Of a stretch of DNA of 64,000 nt, positions 1 through 13,200 are shown piece after piece; position 1 is the first letter of the stretch, and the number at the start of each line of letters is the position of its first letter. The notes under the pieces were generated by a model. That model saw nothing but the letters and a program-made list of their open reading frames with translations, was not told where the DNA came from and ran no database searches. The translations under genes were made by a program, and so were the position numbers. Source of the stretch: Amyelois transitella (lineage: Eukaryota > Arthropoda > Insecta > Lepidoptera > Pyralidae); NCBI RefSeq assembly GCF_032362555.1, contig NC_083524.1, positions 5,628,001-5,692,000 on the forward strand, given 5' to 3'.

Positions 1-549
1 TATTTATAGATAGTGTGCCTTGAAAGAGAATTCTCTAACTTCACAGCATTTACTGAGAAGGATTTTAAGTATCAAGAACGCATAGAAATTTATTGTAGAA
101 TCTAATACGATTTTCCGGGACGAGAATATTACGGGAAGGTACGAGGGGAAAGAAGGATTGAAAAGAACATAAAAAAGAAGGGGGAGAATAAGTTTTCTTT
201 TCTCTTCCTTATAACCAGGAATTCAGTTAATTTTAATACCTATTTAAATGTTATCATTCTAAAACTTAAATATGTATATCTATATTATACATGAAAAAAT
301 ATCTTCTTTGATATGATTAATGAGTATTGACATCTCGGACCAAGTATCGTAATACTTAGTCTTCTTCTTCCTCCTGGCTTTAGACCCGATTGCATACTCA
401 CCTCTCTGGAGAGGAGTCCGGTATGCATTGACCATGGATCCTAGATTGGGTGAGGCATGTTTTTTACCGTTGCAGGTAAACCCTAACTCTATTTGATCCA
501 TGGTTGCCTGAATTTTCTCCTCACGATGTTTTTTCTTACCATAACAGCA

Positions 550-690
550 TCGGTTAGTATTCAAACTAATGTACATAACTTCGACAATCGTCATTGGTAC
601 ATGGCCGAGGTGGGATTTGAACCGGTGCATTTCTGCACATCACGCATTTTACCCTTGCCGATTCGACGACCGACGCTAAAAAATATATTT
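550..690 (-). repeat. tRNA-like SINE fragment
   Basis: On the minus strand a B-box-like GGTTCAAATCCCACCTCGGC is preceded by GC-rich sequence. No complete cloverleaf forms, so it is a SINE or tRNA-like remnant. Confidence 0.4.
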
Positions 691-1099
691 GAAAAAAAAG
701 AAGGCAGGTACCCAGTCATTACAGGAAAACGAGGAATAATAATAACAAATTTTTGTGGACATTATTTTATTATAGGCTTAATAATAAATTACATAATAAT
801 ACAGCTAAGGTACGGCCCTTACTTTACTGGTTTCATCTGCCACAGGCCGTCATTCAAGTAATGGCAGTTTTCTATACCAACGCCTTTGTTGACTTTGGCT
901 CTGAAAAAAAAAAGTCACAGTTGATATGAAAACCTGATATTTAACCCGAAACAATTAAGTCTTTTAGGCAAATAAATTGGTTCGGTTGCGACCTGTCCCC
1001 TATTGTGGGGACCCAGAAGTTCGCCTGTGCTGAAAATCTTGGAGTCAGTCAGTAGGTAAGAAATATACTGGCTCCAGAGGACGTGAATCCTGGGCACAT

Positions 1100-1250
1100 A
1101 TAGTGGGCTCTTTCTTATACAGGCTTATAAAGTAATGGCTCATTTCCCTGGTGAGGAGCGCGGTGTGCGCCTTTTTGACCATTATTCTGGTTTGGGTAAG
1201 TCAGGTTTTTTCACGAACAACTCAATCTTTACAGGAGGACTTAAGCCATA
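1100..1250 (+). repeat. Family-C repeat fragment
   Basis: Shares GAGGAG..CGG and GGGTAAGTCAGGTTTTT-like blocks with 3320-3550 (minus) and 16605-16730 (plus). It is a dispersed lepidopteran repeat of unknown class. Confidence 0.45.
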
Positions 1251-1288
1251 TTGGATCTAGGTACCCTAACGTATCATCAATAGCTTAC

Positions 1289-4200
1289 ATATCATCAGTG
1301 GACAGAGAAGTCATCCCCACAGCCAACGCGTGTTCCTTCCCTTCCGCCATGACCGCTACCACCTGGCCCTTGTCGACCGGCGACATCCTGGCTCCAGGGG
1401 ACGTGAGGCCAGGGCACATGATGTTGGCACCGCTGAGGACGAAGCGAATCGCGCCTTTGTCTACTTGCTGCATCGGCAGGAAAAAGGGGTCTGGAAGGAA
1501 AAAATAAATAGCAATGAATTCATATGGTATTTATAGTAGATACTTATACCTAGCTAGTATGTTTATTACACATTATTTATCATCACCCACACAAAGGTAA
1601 ACTGTTAGATAATGCCATTAAGTCTGCCTATTGTACTTTACAAATTGTAAATGATGTAAGAATAAATAAAAAATAAAGACATAATAAAGTATATCTATAA
1701 CCGTTATTGTTCCGTGATCGTAACAGTTAACTTAAATAGGTATATGAATAATAATGACTTTGGTACCTATCAAATAGTCCAAAAGATGTCACAACGATGG
1801 TGCCAGTCAGGCAGACACAAAACAGTAGTTTGATTAATATTTTTCACAGAACTTATATGAAATGTCCTTTTATGTCTATCCGTCGCTACTTTCATCTACC
1901 TAATTAGATTAAATCAAAGAAACCGAGAGTGGTTCGGTTGTATCTGCCCCCGACTGTACCAAAAGATCATAAATAACTATATTTCTCCCTTTTCAACTAC
2001 CCTCGTGTTCGTGTCTTATCATAGTTTTCATTCCCTAATGGGGGTTGATGTTATACTCTAATAAATCGGGTAAATAGTGTCCCCAATTCGTTCGTTTTAT
2101 AGGGTTCGATGCTCGATTTACTACCAGCCAATCTAATCGGCTAAGGAAATTACTGAGGTCGCTAGTCAATGGCTAAATATTTATTAAAAGAGCGGCATTG
2201 TTTTAGAATGCATTCACTTAGAATGAAGAATTGTTTACAAATGTGGTGTCTTCAAAAGGATTTTTATTAAGGATTATTAAATAAATAACATACAAATGAC
2301 AGTAAATTTGTACATTCTTAAGAGGCTTCACCATCAGAGTTCATATTTTGTACTCTTTGAATCTAGATTTTAAATTCCGATCTCTGAAAGCCTTCTGCAA
2401 CCAAAGGCATTTTTATTTATTTTGCAATTAATATAAGTAACTTTATAATAAGTTTAGTTTTGCCTTACTAGCTTAAGTACTGCCTCTGTCATGTCGAGTC
2501 TTAATTTAGCTTTTAGTACACGCCACTCCCCCTCATTAGGTTAATGAAGTAGAGCGCCTAGCTGGATGTCCTCGATTGTCTATTAGCATTCTGTTAGTTT
2601 AATTTTGAACATCGCTATGCCATAGTAATCATTTATATTAGACTAATATAAAATGACTGCTTCGGGTTCAAACCCCTTACATAACTTGTACCAACATTAT
2701 TATGACAAATGGACTAAGTAGTACATACATACACATTTCTAGTTCATTTGTCATAACAACGCTATACCTTTAGAAAGTATTAATATCAGCTTTTTGTCAC
2801 ACCTGTAATTTAATTGTCTAGTGGACCTCGTGATACTTAAGAGTTGTTCTACCACTCTATCTCTTTCCAGCGAATGTTGTAAGATGCTATTAAAAGAACA
2901 AGCACTATTTGACCTGGTGCAGGGGCCGTCCAAGCTCGTTAAGGTTCCCCTTGTAAACAGGATAAGTAGGTCAGTCTAACCTAGACTAACTAATAATGTA
3001 CCTAATTTAATTAAAATCCTTGATCATGGAGGATTTTGCGCCCGGATAAACAGTAGGACGATGATAATTTATATTTCTGTAGCACCAAATATATCTTCTA
3101 ATAAAAAGAAGGTAGATACTCACATTTATGTAGCAATCTTAAAGTGGGCATCCACGGCCCCTCCCGGTGCCTGAAGAAAAGCAGCTCTCCAGCGCTGTTC
3201 ACCATGATCTCGATGTGGTCGTGACTGGAAATGAAGAGATACTTATAAGGACTTATAAGTTATTTTATATAACAAAGTGGACCAATATACGTAGTACATC
3301 TCCTGCCATCTTCATCACGATCTTGCTTTGGATAAGTTAGGGTTTTTAACGAAGCAATTACCATCTAAAATCGTGAGGAAACCTGCACAAGCAACTGGTT
3401 GTGTAAATATGATCCAATCAATATGGGTTAGGTTCCCTGCAAAGATAACAAGATTCGCACCGCGTAAAAACCTGACATACCCAATCCAAGATCGTAGTGA
3501 TAGCCTCACCCCGGGCTCCTCTCCAGATAAGTGAAGACACAAGTGGGTCTACCAGTATACGCCATGAGAATGAGGTGCAAAAGCATTATCTTGTGAATCC
3601 TACTTCGACTTAGGATAGGTAAAGATGGAGTATTTCCAATATACTGTTCCGAATCCAGAGACCTATAGACGGAGACTTATGCATAAGTACTAACAATAAC
3701 CATCTTTTAATTACACGCCACACTCACTTGGCTGTTTATCAAATTAATTGAAGATAAACATAGAACAGCACAAACATTGTCAAAATAATACAGAAATAGA
3801 AACTGTGATCTGAATTACAAATAGCATGGTCTAGTGCTATTTATTTATTCTGTGATGTTCTCTAAGTAGAACACAATTACAATTCGGGTGTGAAAACATA
3901 CTCACATTTCTGAATAATGAATTACGTAAAACTAACTAATCGTATTAAGATAAAATATATGTAATTCGAACTTATAAGTAGAAATGATAAACATAAAAAA
4001 CTATATACCTACTACTCGTATATTAGGTATTGTGTTTATCATTCCTATAATTATGTTTTCTGTTTACATGAAATAATAGTAAATAAATAACCATTGGCGA
4101 AACCTTCCACTTTCACCGTTCCTGTACACACTCACCTCGTATATCTGTTCACGTGCTATTCATCCTGTTCCACATGTCCAAACTAAGATCCTAGTCAAAT

Positions 4201-7200
4201 CTCTAGAATAGGCAGAAGAACCCGAGCTCAAAAGAGATTATGATGATGATTGGGACATACCATTTAACAATCCTGAATGTATCTTTCTTTGGCAGGACCT
4301 GATCTATGTAGTTCTCTAGATGGGGATACAGTTCCAGTAGACGAGCTCTGATGCCCTTCTGCACTGAAGACTTAAGCTGCTGCACGCCAGATATGCTCTC
4401 CTTCTCATCAAATCTGTAAAAGGAAAGGACAGAGTTATTATACGCTTACTTACGTTACGTTTACGTTTACTTACGTTTCTTTTTTTAAATGCGCAGGTAA
4501 CGTACCATAACGTACCGTACGTAGATAAAATAAAGGTGCGTTGCGTGCGCGCACCTAATAATATAATATTAGGTGCGTATATAAAAAATATTATTTGTTA
4601 TGAATATGTTTATGTCACGTCACTATTGTTATGTAACATCACTAGTCACACACTATTGTATTTAAAAATAATCTTACACAACGTGTAAATTTAACATCAG
4701 TTACCTAAGATTCTTTCTTTATTCTGGCGTTAATCACGGGAAGATCCTTGCGAGGTTATAAATCTGAGATATTACTGCGAATTTTGCCTTATTAAATAGT
4801 GCAATTGTATAACCGAGTATTTATTTCAATGCCTACCAAGAGTCTTAGAATGAATTTGCCTAAAATGTAAAAATTTCCAGGCCTGACTAATAGCACTACG
4901 AAAGAGGAACAAAATTTTTGATTGGATAAAATTAGATACAATAAAAAAATGGTTAATTTCTATGGCGAATTCATGCAGTTTTAATCCTTTTTTGTATCGA
5001 ACGCTTTCGTGCAGGCTGGCTATCGACCTCAAGTCTTAGAAAGCGTAACTAGTTTAACTACAGACGAACTAGGACAGTGAACTGAGTGCTGACCCACTAA
5101 AAGTTGCGGTAAGGCACTACGCGTCCGTTGCATCGCTTACAACACTGCACAGATAAATAACGATAATACTTGGATATCAATAAACAGCATCATGTTTTAA
5201 ATAAAAGAGGTCGTGCGTTCCTGTCCTATGGGAATAAATCTTTTTGGACCGACTTACAATGCATAGAATAAAGACTTAAGTACAATGAAAATTGTCCTCG
5301 ATTTGTTAGTTTTTGTATAAGTTTCATTATTTCAATGTATATGTAGAACATCAGATTTTTACATAACACTTGTATCTTGTAAGCTTCCTGTTGATGCATG
5401 CAATACAGTAACGAAAATCTCATTTAAATCGAGTCAGTCGTTCTTGTGAAGAAAGCGAACCTTTTTTTTTTGGTAGTCGTAGATTAGAAAATGTTTAGTG
5501 TACTGTGGACCAGAAAGAAAAGTCGTGATTTTTAAGAAAATGGTGATTTACTTTTTAAAAGGTCCACTGTACAGTCTGAGATGGATACTTATAATAGTTC
5601 ATTCGCCTGTACTATCAACGTGCAATAAAAGAAATAAATACATGTCACGTGTACTAAGTTATTGGTTTGTTGGCGAATTCAAATATCACGTTTTATTAGC
5701 GTGTCTGCGTAATAATTAGTACGGTATTGTCAACAGAAAATGGAAATTTAAATTAGCACCATTCCGCAAAGTATTTATTGAAATAAAAGACAGAATTGTT
5801 TAGCTTTCAAAGAAATTTTCATTAGCTTATTGTAAAGATATAACTTTGATATAAATCTCTTAATCACCCTATAGGGTGCACTAGGAGAGGATTTTCTGAA
5901 ATTTTAACGAGATCAAGATCTCATTGTTATGTGATTCTACGTATGAAAGGAAGTATATTGACTGACAGAAAACGGACAGCCCAAACCGCAGGGTCTAGGC
6001 TAAAAGTTGGTATCGTTGGTAGGTTCGTTATAGTCTAGGGACCCACAAAGAGAAAATTTTTCGTTGCAGCGGGAATTTCCCGATATTCCTGGAAACTAAC
6101 GGGATTTTTCGGATATTTTTCGCTATAGGTACGAGGGTGGAACCGCGGGTGTCTTCTAGTACTCATTCATTCATATCATTACGTCTATATCTCTTGCGCG
6201 GTACTAGTACTTATTAATTTAATTCATGATCCGTATAATATTAATCCCGAATGTCCGACCGTATGTGCTGCCAACTATTCCATACCTTGTTCCCTTTAGT
6301 TACCTAACCTGCTATTCAAGTCGACAAAACAAACGATATGAAAATATAATGCTAAGATAAGATTTGCGCGGTCAATGTAAACCGTGGAAGGGGCGAAGGG
6401 ATGATGACGTCACAACGGCTTTGTGACGTCATCCCTCTTCCCTCAGTCCTAGATGCTTTTCACACAACATACGTAGGACTTTCATATTAATATTATTTGC
6501 CAACTTGTGTACAACGAACATTCGTCCTAAAATTAGGAACAGAGTTTATGACTTAGCGACCTTTTACAAGTTCAGGTATGGCAATAGTTAGTAGTAAAAT
6601 ATAGTTCCTTCCATCAAATTGGTTCGCTTGATATTGTTTGATTGTAATAATAAAAAAAATGGTGTTGAGAGAAGATTTGTACTCGTACCTATAGGTAAAA
6701 ATACTAGGCTAATATGTTGAAATCAGGTTAAAACATAGACTAGACCTTCATAAATAGGATGAAAGAGATTTCTTCACTACATAGTATAAAACAAAGTCGC
6801 TATTTTAGTCTGTTTTTTCTGTATGCTTAAATCTTTAAAATTACGCAACGGATTTTGATGCGGTTTTTTGTAACAGGTAGAGTGATTCAAGAGGAAGGTT
6901 TTTATGTATAATAACATTTATAATTTTGCACCCTTGCGAAGCCGGGGCGGGTCGCTAGTTATGAATAAAAGCAGAACCTATGAACTTCTGTTTCTAGTGT
7001 TTATCATTCCTGATGATGTTTTCTGTGTACATGAATTGATAAATAAATAAGGCGATTTCATTACTAGAAATTACCAAGAAGCGTAACTCCGGTAAAAAGC
7101 TATTTTAAGTACCTATACTCGAAATCACCTGATAGTTTTTGATTTCATCTAATTTTGTATCTACATAGTTCAGATTAGGGGTTTTAGTGCAGATTGATTA

Positions 7201-10200
7201 CTGAATTACTATTCATTAAGATATTGATCAAATTAATCTTATGAATACAAGGATTTTCCTCACGAACTTACGGCTGGTACCAACCCAGATCTGTTAACGA
7301 GCCGAATGACAAATTTAATATAGAGATATACCTATGTATAGTAAGTATAAGTAGATATCTCTGGGCTTCGAAGATTGAGGAAGAAATAGTTTCAAAACAA
7401 TGTTTATTATCTCAGCTGGAACTATAATAATGGTAAAAGTTTCAGAAACAATTTTCGCCGAGCTAGAATAATCAAAAGTTAGCCCCAAGCAGAGGCACGT
7501 CTGAAAAGATGCTATAAGTAGTACATTTTTGAGAAACTATTTATTATTAAATTTAGTATTTTATTGTTTTATTTTTATAAAATTTAAGCCAATTTAAAAG
7601 TAACAAATGCAGAACATAGCTAATAGGCTCAAACATTTTATCCGAAATTGTCCCACATATATTTGCTTCAGGGCCATAATCATGCCACGATCCTAAATGA
7701 GGGTATAACTAAAAGGACTAAGGGAGAGGAATCCTCAAAACTATATTTTAAAATATATTTTTATCCCAGGTTATAAACTGCAATTTATAACGATTGCAGT
7801 AACGATTCGTTACAAACAACTTTATCGTTATCATTTCTATTATCAGAAGATAAATTGATACTTACATGGACTTTAGTCCAGGTTGATCATTGAATTGATA
7901 ACATAAACCCATAACAGCAGGAAGTTCTAAGCAGGAACTTCAGTACCAGTAAAGTTACGTGTGCTTTTAATACCTGTTAGTATTTAAAAATAATCGTAAT
8001 TTTATGAAAAACATATAATTATCTTTAATACAAGATGACTCTAACTCTAAGATCCTATGTTTGTCGGGATAAAAGATAAAACAAAGCTAATTGAATTTCA
8101 AAGAATGGTAATAGTATATCTTTGATATAAAAAATTGTTACACTATTTAATAATACAAGGAATTATAAACTTTATCTAACAAACACCTGAAGTACTTATT
8201 TATGTATACATATAATTTGGTGTTGGTGAGGATACAACCGAGACTTACGCCAGAAGAATAATAAATTAGTTATCTACTGTGTGATAAATGCGAATTGAAA
8301 TACAATCAAACCACGCAATTTTGTGAAATTCATGAGAAACCCAAGATTTTATGCCTAGGTATTTTGTGATGGCAGTGAAAAATCTAATTTCTCAATCATT
8401 ATACCGTCATACATTGAATTAACCACACGCAATTTTCGCATCACTGATTTTTGTAACACTCTCACATTATTGTTCAAGAACAAGCAGAGCAATACTAAGA
8501 TGTTGAAAGAAAAAATAACGAAATTAAATGTGCCGTATTATTACCGTGCCGTGTCATTAAATACTTATCTAACATCCCAACTCATATAAAAGTAAGTTTT
8601 TAGTTTGTTTGTTGTCTCTTCAGGCGTTTACTTTTGAACGAATCTTCTTGAAATTTTGCGTACCTAGTCTGGGAAAAGACATACGAGTACTTTTCACACC
8701 AGTGAAAACTGTTATTCCTATTATTAGCGAAACCCCCGTTTTTAGGTGTCGCAAAATTCACAAAAAGCTAGTTATGTCATATTTACGCAACCTATGAATG
8801 TTGACTGTATCATAACTGTGGATAAACCTCTTGCCTCGACCACCACTTGATGACAAGTCTCTTGATTCCAAGGTACACTACAGAAACATGTGCCCTTCAT
8901 GTTATACAACACCACATACATACATACATACATAAAATCACGCCTCTTTCCCGGAGGGGTAGGCAGAGACTACCTCTCTCCACTTGCCACGATCAACAAC
9001 ATATACAACACCACTGGCACTGTTAGTCGTGGACCTAAGTTTAAAATCATCATAAATTAGAAATTAGATAAAAAGCACTTATAAAATAACAATGATTTTT
9101 ATTGACATTTATAAATCGACGATTCCGCGGTTCTTACTCAGTTCTTTGTCCGGGTTATTTGGATTGGAGTCTCATTTCAATTCAATCGCTACTTTATTCA
9201 GGCAAAGCACTCAATTCATTATTCATCTCTTGCAGACCAGATTTTCCAGAATAAATTATGCTGACGTAATGGAATTGAGTAGAATTTTGCTCCACATTTT
9301 AATTTCTTAGTGAAACTCTTTCCAATCACGAACCGGAACACTTGTGACCTAAAAAATGCTCGAAGGGAGCATTGAAATAAATATTGACATTAATTAGACA
9401 ATTAATGATAACAAAAGTTACATTTCCGAATTTTTCATTTTCTATTGTCCAAGATTTAAGTATTTTTAAGAACTAAATTTTTCAAGAAATATGGTCTCTT
9501 GTTGAACAAATTTAATGTCAGCATCAATCTATTCGCATTTTGTGATGTCAACATCACATGTAACAAATACGTGATCGAAGATACAGTGCATAAGGTCAGT
9601 GACAGATATTGTATAAGTGCAGGACAAGCTAAGACTCTGCCAGCTATTAATCGTCAACATATACAAAAGTAACAAGGCTTATAATGTAAAAGAATAAGAT
9701 AAATATCTGAAAAAGTAACATCGAGATAAACATTTGAATCAAGTAACAGGAAAATTGATATCAAAGAAAATGTGATATCATCGAAAGACTACAGAAGGCA
9801 AAGAACACAATATTTACAAGAAAGTTTTCTGAAAAACAAAGCACAATAAAAGAACACTCAAATACATGACACATAATATATCCGTCTTATTATTTTACAT
9901 CCCCTGTGCGATTCCACATCACCTTTTTGAAACAGTGGTAGACAACATTTATTTTAATCTTAATACCATATTGAATGACCTCTGAACCATTATAAGTATC
10001 TAACATTATAAAACAAGTGTTCTAATGAAATTAAAGAGTATGTACAACCGAGCCGAGCTGATAATATGCGCTGCTTGCGTCGCTACTTCAATGTCATATC
10101 TAAACACGTGAGTTTCATTCACGTGCCCAGCTAAATTTATTATATTAACGATAGTACCGTCACGTATGAGTACCATTCCTTCTTCAGTACTATTCGTAAC

Positions 10201-13200
10201 AACGCAGACGTCTTTAAAGCAGCATTGGAACTCGTTTTATTGTGTTTTAAAGTAGGTTGAAAGGCCGTTATTGGAGGTGATGCGTACGTTAACGGTGCCA
10301 AACGTTGGCAACCAAAGGCCGAGTGTTTGTTAAAAGATGTTCGGTAGTCTTGTTTTTTAAAACACAACTAATGAGTTATTTTCTTTGTTAAAAACATGTA
10401 ACTGCATAAGGTTTTGAATTTTATGTGAGTTTAGTTAAGGTAGTTCAGATTTTTCTATTCTTGGAAAATTGGCGTGTGATTTCCGGCAGAATCGAATTGA
10501 ATAGAACACCACACTCCAATCTGCCACATCCTATAAATGTCGTAGCAGCGACTAAAGGACAAAGAACATGTAGGTCTAAATCATTAATTACATGATGTCT
10601 AAATAATAAATCTATCGGATAAATTTAATAAGGTTTTTTGAAAGAGAGTTATTTTTCTATTATTTATATGTATAAGACAAAAAGTTGATTAAAAAGAGAC
10701 ACTCAAAGGCCTACCTGCTTGCATAAATTAATTCCAGCACGTCATACCGGCAAGCAATATCCTCTACACTTTTGCATAATAATAGGTTTTCGTACGGAAT
10801 TTGAGTGAAATTAACTTTGAGTATTAAACCAACGAAATTAACTTCAGCATTCAGTACAGAAGAATTTACAAAAATGATGTGTAAATTTTCCACTGTTTCT
10901 TAAAACTTGGAAATTATGTAGGTTGGAACCAAAACAAATGAAAGAAATTATTGTGATCAACAATAAAGATTATTGTTTTTTGTACGTCTCTAGAAATGAG
11001 CACTAAGTTGTAATGATAGATAGGGATATACCTGCTAGGTAATATTGTTACTTATCAACAATAGAGTAATTATTCGGGTCTAAATAATTATAATGACCGT
11101 ATTTATATTGGGCTTTTATAAAACAGTAAATAGCCTAGATATAATTAGAGAAATGTGGGGAAAAACGAAAAAAATAATTTTGTTGCACTGGCCAGAATAA
11201 CAATTTAGCTTACGTGGTGTTTACATATTTGCAAGCGAAAGTAAAGTTGTGAGACAAACAGTTTTTAAATTAACCCCTTTATCCCTGAATATAATAAACG
11301 ACTTGTTAATATTTAAATGAGCAAAGCAGTAGACGTTAAATGTGTTTATTTTGGTTTTAATTTAATTAAAAATCAGATATTCTTTATTGTGTTACACTGG
11401 TTACATAGAGATCTTAAAATAAATGTGTTTCACTGTGAACTGTTCTTTAGAAGGTAAAATAATATTCGATGTGAAATAAATTTTGCCAATATATTAAATT
11501 ATAAACGCTCATTACGAGTCAATATCAATTGATGATGATGATGATGATAAAAATAAGAATAAGAAGTGAAATTTCTTCATAATGATTAATTAGGTACCTC
11601 TAATGAACAAACAATAAATAAATACTTCACATTAACTGAAATAAGTAAAGGACAAAATCAAACAACTTTATTAAAATTCCCAAATAATAGACTAAAGAAA
11701 AATTTTGAGTCCATGTCTTCATATTATTACAACTCAGTCACAGTCTTATCGTAACTGATACTTGCTAACAACCATGGCAATGGCCCAAGAAGGTCAAGTA
11801 AAAATGGTTTATGTTCAATATTGATTTTTATTTCAAGCGTGTCTACATCGTCTTACATCGATCGTGGTGAACTATTTTATAACGTTCCATTACGCCGTTT
11901 GCAGACACGTGGAATTCCATCGAGGTATTTCTCGTGAGACACAACACCTGGCGGTAAGGATCTATATATTACTGTCATAAAGTACTGGAAAGAAAGAGTA
12001 GGTGGTATATTTTACTGTAAGTGTCTAAACCATCGAAATTGTTTTTGCAGTACAAATACTTTATAACGAGATAACTAAAAATTATTTAAAATCTATCAAC
12101 TATGTGATGTTGCATCATCAGTAGAAAGATGTTGTCGGTTAGATTACGAAGTCTCGAAATGGTGCAAACCAAATACACATGGTTTAGAATAACAAGATAT
12201 AGGCGCAAGAATAGCAAAATTATATTAATGGATTTAAAAGCGCAAACGGATAATGAGTAACAAATAAGGACTACGTTATCGCAACGCAAATGTTTGTGCC
12301 GAAATATTTCCGTTGCCGTTCCGTCCTCATTCCGTTTGGCGGTTGCCTTATTTGGGCTGCATTATGACATCGATATGAAAATCGAATTATTTAGGCCAAA
12401 GAAAATCTGCCTTAATATCGTCATGACGGTATGCATGGAATGGACTTAAAACTGAGCATGACAAAAACCGGGAAATGTGGAGAGAATTTTCAGAAGGTGG
12501 TCCTATACATAATATCAATGAACGAGAGGGCAACGGGAACACGCAAGGCTTACAGAGACAGAGATATGATCGTTTTCATAAGAATCAAGGAAATGTTTGT
12601 TTTTGAACGATATCAATACCTAAAGCTGAAAATCCTCAAAATAATATGCAAAGTTGTTAGAATCTAACGTTATCTGAAAAGATTCCACGTAAATAAATAA
12701 AACTTAAGGACAAGGCAATCAAATAGAGATGTTATGAATAAAGCTGATAATCAACAAATGAACCAATGTAATAAAAGAAAGGACAAACAAACAAAATTAT
12801 ATTGGAGTTCATATAGTATATAGTAGACGTGACGCAAGCAGAATGTTATACTTGTCAGACTTATGAATGACCATGAACCGAGAATCGATTTACAAAAGCG
12901 TTGTGCGTTGCTGTTGACGATATTATAATGTCAGGGTAAAAGAGTCACAGATGATATTACGTTATGAATTTTTATCTATACTTAGAACTTTAAATAACAT
13001 CGGAACTGATCCATTCAGAACTTACCTTCAAATAGAACGATATACCACTGTTACTTCTTATAACTAATCAAACTATTTATATGGACTCGACAGCATTCGA
13101 GCTTTAATAAAAACGTGTCAAATTATTACTAACATTAGTACATAAGATTTACTAACAACTCTGGACTGTGTCTGAAATAAACATATTTTATTTTATTTTT

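Noticed and set aside
1151-1536. Plus-strand open frames over MCTS1's PUA exon
   Set aside because: They are antisense shadows of the minus-strand exon 1490-1289, whose protein matches MCTS1 closely.
12431-12667. 78-codon ORF rich in Lys and Arg
   Set aside because: Codon use and composition match the surrounding intron. No motif was seen.
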